DNA of 64,000 nucleotides, from contig NJFT01000022.1 of assembly GCA_002221725.1 (NCBI GenBank), forward strand, positions 186,001-250,000. The letters run 5' to 3'. Of this stretch, positions 58,645-64,000 are shown piece after piece. The notes beneath the pieces were generated by a model. It saw nothing but the letters and a program-made list of their open reading frames with translations. It did not search any database and was not told the DNA's origin. The number at the start of each line of letters is the position of its first letter. The first letter of the stretch is position 1. This DNA comes from Scedosporium boydii. Its lineage: Eukaryota > Ascomycota > Sordariomycetes > Microascales > Microascaceae. A program made the translations under genes and the position numbers.

Positions 58645-59493
58645 AAGGAAAACAATGAAACCCGAAAAAGAAAAAAAGTCTAAAAATAAAATCGGAAAAA
58701 AAAAAAAAAAAAATACGGTCAGATACACAGGCACCACCAACCAAGGTCACTCATTTTCTGTGTTTATCCGCTTCCAAGATTGGTAGATTTGGAGCCCTAT
58801 ATGGCTTAGCCCAAGATCATCTTTTGCTTTCCACGGTGTTTTCTTCTTGGTCTTGTTTGCCAACACGATTCTACACGTGGTTTCTTTTGGCCTTGACGGA
58901 CATAGGCTAGCGAGGGTGGCCATGAGGGCTTGGATCTTGTTCTTGGAAGGTCTCACGAGTTCACGATGTTACGTCCACGTTTACTATTCTTCTTTAAGGT
59001 TCTGATGTTCGTTACGGACAGGGTGGGTTCTTGGTCTTGGTACCGAGTTCCCCTAGGCAGAACTATATTTGTCTTCAGGTCGTCTTCTTTTATTTAGTGC
59101 CTTTTCGAGGTCATATAGATAACCCCAAGGAAGGACTTCAATGGCCACAAAAGTTTCATCAAAAAGCACGCATTCGATCGAGTGTGATATATATGTATGT
59201 ACTCTTCGAGTCTCAAGTGCACCAAAATCTCGCGGTTTTGATTCTTCTTCGTTTTGGAGAATTCTTGACTGTAAATAATAACTTGAAAACAAGTCAAGAC
59301 CCATGGACCCCATGCGCCGTGAAAAAAGAGGAGGCAAGGCGGAGGCGACGATCGGACTATATAGTCTACACTCTTAACTTCATACAGACCTTGCTTCTTC
59401 GCATTGTAACCTCCCTTCCTTCGTGTCTTTTTTTTTTAAAAAAGAAAAACCAAATCAAAACGCCCATAAACTTCATAAACTCATAAAAGCATC
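58645..59493. other. Convergent intergenic region
   Basis: An A run at 58696-58711 follows the repeat-tailed gene. The rest is 3' flank of both neighbouring genes. No gene is supported. Confidence 0.65.
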
Positions 59494-61471
59494 TTACGCA
59501 TCCAAAGGAAGGCTCTCAAGCCTATCAATCAACACCTGGATATCCATGTGATAATGCGGCGGAGCGTTCTCCTCGCCGCCAGTCTTCTCCCTCAACGTCT
59601 TCGCAACGCCAATCATGGGCTGGACGTACCGCTCTCCAACGGCAGCCGCCATTCCCTCGGGCACCAAATGCCGGAAATCTTTGCCAGCAAATAAGAAGTA
59701 GGCAAAATTGGCTACCTGCAGGTGGAAAGGGTGATTCTCGGCCCAGAACTCGATGAGCTCATCGGCTTCCGCATCGTTGAGGTGTCCGAGGCTCGGGAAT
59801 AGCGTGTACTGGAAGGACTCGATGCATTCTGGTGTTGAAAAGACGTTATCGGCCTTTTCCTTGGAGGCGTGGATGAGTTCCTCGCGGAGCCAGGTTACCG
59901 CACACGCCTGGAGGGACGAGAACATGCAGTTCTCTAGCAGGTCGTCGAGGATCTTGAGGCGGTCCTCGTCGTCGGGGTCGGCATGGAGTATTTGGCCTGC
60001 CAGCGTAGTAGCGGCATTTCGAATTTGTAGGGAGCGGTGGAATACGGCACACAAGGTAAGGTAGTGGTGGAAGGTCATAAACGCCGGCTTCTCGGTCTGG
60101 CCGTCAGCGACGATGCGATTATTTTCGTGCAGCCAGGATCCCAGAACAAGTAGGGACTCGATGACTCCGGGATTCTCGATAATCTTGGCTTGGGCGTCTT
60201 CACCGAGGTAGCGATGTACCATGTCATACAGATCGGGGAAGACGTGCATTTCAGGCTTGACGAAATCGCTGTCAAAGACCTCGGAGGCGAAGACCCAGTA
60301 GGCCGTCAGGCACCAAAAACCTGTCGTGGACAGTTTTATTTGGTGCGGATTCTCGGAATCGGGCTCAGTGGCCAGCGGATCGGGTTGGATCGGCGCTGTG
60401 CAAAGTTCGGCAATCCTATTGGGTTTGAGGTTTGCGAGCCCGAGATCTCCGGCAAGGCCCTGAAAGAGGGATTAGAACCCACGCAAGTATAGAACTAAGG
60501 AAACAAGAGAAAGGGGGGCGGAGGGGAGACTTAAAAAAATAAAATAAAAATAAAACAGGAATAAGAAGTGGTCATACCGCTAATTGCCCCAGAAGCGCAT
60601 CTCGGGCGAGGAGATCCGGGTCATCCCTGAAGGCCTGCATGACTGTTTTCCGGCCAGGAACAATCTTATGCGGGTTATAAAATTCAACGAGCCTAGACGC
60701 CCATCCAATCTCGTTGGAGTTCACAAAGGCTTCAAACACGCATGTTATAAAGCTCTGTAGAAGCCTGGACATGAGATCCTCCTCCACCGGATCTTGCGCT
60801 TCCGCTTCGGGGTCGGGAGCATTCTTAGAGGGATCGTTAGCCTGAAATGGAGTCCCGAGGGTGGTGCTAGATTTGCGTGAAGGCAAAGGCGGACGCGCAA
60901 AAACGGAAACGGCGCGAACGAAGCTAATGACGGCGGCAGTCTCCTCGCGGTTCGGGGTATAACATTGAAGTACGGCCTGGAGAGTCGTGTGGAGGAAGCG
61001 AGATGGCCGGCGGACTTTAAGGCGTTTGTGAAGAATCCCAAGCATGCCGAGGAGAGTGATGAACTTGGACGACGCGCTCGGGGCGTCCGGACTAATAGCT
61101 TCCCTTTCCTCGGAACCCTCGGCGTCTTTCCTATCCGAGCTGAGATCTCCGTCCTGGTCATCCTCAACCTCTTCGACGGCCGTTTTCTCCAGCACCTCCA
61201 AGGCTTTAAGAATCACCTCTCGCGGGTTTCCCAGCCGGGCCACAGTTTCCAGACATTCCTCACTGCCGGGAACGTTGATCAGCATGTCAACTAGGTCCCA
61301 TCCAATAAGCGTCGTAAGCTCGGCATCCTGCAGGATTTCAAGAAGGGCGGGTAACAGCTCGGGGGACATGTGCTGGTCGAGAAGGGCGAGGTAGGTAAAG
61401 GCGTCAGTAGCGGGAGGGCGGGCCTCCTGGAGGCGGCGGACGACCTCGTCGGCAGGCAGATGTTCTCCCAT
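59494..61471 (-). CDS. Ybp1/Ybp2 (YAP1-binding/glomulin-like) family protein
   Basis: Two exons (61471-60578 and 60459-59494) encode 619 residues with a 118-nt intron. The protein is almost entirely helical and repeat-like, with few motifs: PELLPALLEILQDAELTTLI, then FLHTTLQAVLQCYTPNREET, then RNAATTLAGQILHADPDDED near the C-terminus. This fits the fungal Ybp1/Ybp2 family (DUF1760), related to glomulin/Alf4. Yeast Ybp1 promotes oxidation of the Yap1 transcription factor under peroxide, and Ybp2 has been linked to kinetochores. An acidic linker (EEVEDDQDGDLSSDRKDAEG) lies at about 118-137. Which of the two roles applies here cannot be told from sequence. Confidence 0.8.
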
Positions 61472-61933
61472 GGCGACGGGATGTCGATGTCAATGACGAC
61501 GACGACAATGACGGGGGAGTCTAATGAAAGTTGAAGAAAAGAGTGCTTTGGAGATGGTACAGAGAGAATCAAAACAAACCCAAAAGAAAGACGGACAGAA
61601 CCAAAGAGAGATGTTTATTCAGGAAAGGTTTAGTTCGTAGGTTGTAGGCATATCTCAGGGAGTCTTGTTTGTGTGAAGGAAGCGTTGAGATGCATTGATG
61701 GAACTGGCGATGCATTGACAGGCTGCGTCATAGGCAAGACTGAGATGGACATTAGTAGACAAGAGAGATACTTGAAGTGAGTATATAATACTGTGTACTT
61801 AAAAGGTACTATTAAGTACAACTGATTGATATAGTGTACACTGAAACCCTCCAACTTCGATTCAACCCAAGGCGGGGGAGGGGCAACTTTTAGAGCTTTG
61901 CTACTGGTTGATTCTCAGCCTGGCAGAGGCGCA

Positions 61934-61967
61934 GGGGCAGCTTGGGGCAGCTTGGGGCCACTTGGGG
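61934..61967 (+). repeat. Phased GGGG repeat, G-quadruplex candidate
   Basis: GGGG occurs at 61934, 61944, 61954 and 61964 with spacers CAGCTT, CAGCTT and CCACTT. This is a tandem 10-mer repeat with four equal G tracts, which satisfies a standard quadruplex pattern. Confidence 0.85.
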
Positions 61968-62918
61968 AGGGCCTGAGCTCACATTTGGGGGTGGCAGCCC
62001 ACTACAGCTGGAGCCAGGCAGCGCTGAGAAACCCACATCCCATGCTAACGAGAAGGGAAAGAGCTGAGCACAGAGCACAGAGCAGCCAGTCTCTTCAAGG
62101 ATATTGTCGGGCATTATCCAACTTCTTATGGATGTCCTGTCGTGTGCTGCCTCCACCAAACCGGGCCACGAAAGTCGAACCAATTCCAGCCAGCTTCGAG
62201 TTGCGGTGACCTCAAACATGCCCAAGGGCCAACACACAACTTGACTCGGACAGACACACAGCTTGACCACACTCTGCTGTCTTGCTGTCTTGCATCGCTA
62301 CGAAGTAGTTGTGGCATGGCTGGCCACCAATCCCTTGCCGACATTTACCGCTCTTCTGCCACAAGGGTCTGCCAACCACCCTCCTTCATCCAATCCCTGC
62401 CGCGCCAGCCGTAAGCCGGCCCAAGATTTAAGATTCGAGGCCATCAGCCTGTCACCGATACTCACCGACGGCGGCCCTGCAGTCTTTAAGGCTTGAACGT
62501 TAACCCAGCCTGAAGCTGCCTAGCTGCCCCTCACTAAAGCCGTTGCGCAACCCGGTCAATTATCGTCCTAACTCTTTGTCCAGGGTTCTCAACTCGACGC
62601 TGCCAGGCCCAGGAACATAAACCTCTATTCTGCATTCACTGAGAGAGGCTGTGGGATTCTACAAAGGTAGGATCCTAGGATTCTGGAACGCGGGAACTCG
62701 GGAACTCTGGACCGACTCATCTCACCTCACACCAACAGGCAACAGGCACGAGGCACGAGGGCAGGAAGGATCACGACCGCTTCCTACTTCCTTCTCATTC
62801 TCATTCTCACCTCCAACACTAACGGGTTCTCCGGTGACCAAGGAGGTTGGGGCACTGATTTAAGCAATTCCCTGAACTCAATTACATCTTTCCCCTTGTT
62901 CTCTCCCTTCGAGGATTT

Positions 62919-62956
62919 CCCCCCCCCCCCCCGCCCCCCCCCCCCCCCCCCCCCCC
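62919..62956 (+). repeat. C tract upstream of the F-box gene
   Basis: 38 bases of C with a single G at 62933 lie 40 bases before one in-frame ATG (62997) and 133 before another (63090). Its length may be uncertain. Confidence 0.85.
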
Positions 62957-63089
62957 AGCTCCGTTGGGCTCGTCCCACTTTCAACCTCACGCGGCAATGC
63001 GATGTGCAGAGCCCCTGACACTCACCAAAGACATTTGGAGTACTCCATCGCCAATACTTGAGATCCAGGAAAAGAGCCCACCTCTGAAA

Positions 63090-64000
63090 ATGCCTACCAA
63101 TCTCGCCACGCTCCCTCCCGAGCTTCGGCAGACCATTCTTTTCTTCTTAATCGAGGAGTGTCTCAGTGCCCCGAAGTCGACTCATTACACATCTCCGGGA
63201 TTGGCACCCTACACCACCGTTTGCCGAGAATGGCAAGAAATCATCGAGCGCCAAACCTTCTCCGACCTCTACCTCTGCCTTGACAGGTTGGATGAATTTG
63301 AAGAGTTCGTCGTCGGCATGAGGCGCCGTCGCCTGCGGAGCATTTTACTACACATCCGAGCCCCGGAGTATGCTTGCGATCCATGTACCCAGAAGGAGTC
63401 TTTTGACGACAAGAGGCGAATCAATGACATCTTTACCGAGACTCTGACCCGCCTCTTTGCGCTGATGAATACGTGGCCGGAGGAGGGCGTAGTCCCCGGT
63501 GGCATCCGGCTAGATTTGTCCGTTTCCAGCCCCAGCGACCTAAGGAACGTCGGCTTGGCCCTCTGGCAGAAGCGCAGGTGGAACACTCGAGACATTGGAG
63601 AGAGGCGTTTCGCTGATTCGGCTGTCGACTTCGTCGGCCAGGATGACGAGCGGCGCGTAGTGGGCCTGCTGAAGCCCGTTTATTCTATTACCAAATTTGT
63701 ATCAGAGGGCCTTCATCGCCGCGCCGTCATGCCTGCCGCATATGCCGAGATCATATCTGCCTTGCCTAATTTGCGCGAGGCATATCTGAACATTATGAAG
63801 GAGAGGCGCGTCCTAGTAAGAAGGCTCAACCTCTCGCGTAAGTTCTTCATTCATGAACCCGGTTTAAGATAGTCTGGCCAAGAAGGAAAAGACGAACGGT
63901 CTTGCCTGCCTGTGCTTCCCAGGGCGGCGACAGCAATAACACCTTGGGAAGGGGTTAAAATTAAAAACTGACCGCCTTGTTTAGAATTTGGGGACCTGAT
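63090..64000 (+). CDS. F-box-like protein, C-terminus beyond the window
   Basis: The frame starts MPTNLATLPPELRQTILFFL, an F-box-like helix pair with the LP-E pattern, followed by TTVCREWQEIIERQTFSDLY, typical of fungal F-box proteins that recruit substrates to SCF ubiquitin ligases. An ATG at 62997 in the same frame would add 31 residues. A GTAAGT donor at 63838 and an acceptor TTTAG at 63984 suggest a 147-nt intron, after which the reading continues LNLSQFGDL up to the edge. Substrate is unknown. The F-box call rests on the N-terminus only. Confidence 0.68.

Larger units (their letters stand above)
61472..63089. other. 1.6 kb divergent intergenic region
   Basis: It contains four GGGG tracts spaced exactly 10 bases apart at 61934-61967, one TACGAAGTA copy at 62299-62307, and a 38-base C tract (one G) at 62919-62956 close to the F-box gene start. 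No gene is supported. Confidence 0.6.

Overview
The window is nuclear DNA of a filamentous ascomycete (Pezizomycotina, most like a Sordariomycete). The support for this is many short introns of about 50-210 nt with GTRNGT donors and CTAAC-type branch points, fungal-only families (Hal4 kinase, Ybp1/2-like, Atg43/DUF1770, fungal CaMKK with a long N-lobe insert), pyrimidine-rich leaders and GC-rich coding exons beside poorer intergenic DNA. I see no rRNA, tRNA, CRISPR array or intact transposon.

Layout. 0-1.6 kb: the end of a degenerate kinase-like gene with an in-frame stop and a frame change. 3.6-6.2 kb: a seven-exon CaMKK/Ssp1-type kinase. 9.4-10.3 kb: an orphan gene with a frame change. 10.3-20.6 kb: about 10 kb without a convincing gene, rich in a recurring 9-mer TACGAAGTA, leading into the hal4-type kinase (20.6-22.2 kb). 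24.8-26.2 kb (minus): an unnamed 421-residue protein. 26.2-33.7 kb: a second gene-poor stretch. From 33.7 kb the window is a compact housekeeping block: RPC19 (+), complex I LYR subunit NDUFA6/B14 (-), BUD31 (+), a ZNF511-like zinc-finger protein (-), an Est1/SMG7-type protein (+), adenosine kinase (-), ribosomal protein uL2 (-), a DDT/WHIM-type chromatin protein (+), an Atg43/DUF1770 protein (-), eRF1 (+), an HTD2-type dehydratase (+), an uncharacterised repeat-tailed protein (+), a Ybp1/2-family protein (-), and an F-box-like gene cut by the right edge (+). Exon structures were built by hand; for every multi-exon gene except those flagged, summed exon lengths are a multiple of three and the joins restore known family sequence.

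The most striking observation is at eRF1 (52.8-54.8 kb). The stop is UGA followed by C. The same frame then stays open for 74 codons to a second UGA, which lies only 23 nt before a well-formed 3'-UTR intron (GTAAGT...CTAAC...CAG). The first stop is 248 nt before that junction. Normal termination should therefore leave a downstream exon junction and expose the mRNA to nonsense-mediated decay, while readthrough, expected when eRF1 is scarce, would terminate next to the junction. In addition, the first coding intron ends in a tandem TAGTAG acceptor, and use of the upstream AG would place an in-frame UAG at codon 13. Together these suggest eRF1 senses its own level. An Est1/SMG7-type protein, a family acting in decay or telomere maintenance, is encoded about 11 kb away.

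Other items of note are an in-frame, almost acid-free 119-residue N-terminal extension of adenosine kinase that looks like a mitochondrial targeting sequence, a 54-nt intron in the HTD2-type gene that can be retained without breaking the frame, a helically spaced G4-type repeat and a 38-nt C tract upstream of the F-box gene, and at least 16 exact copies of TACGAAGTA where about 0.5 would be expected by chance.
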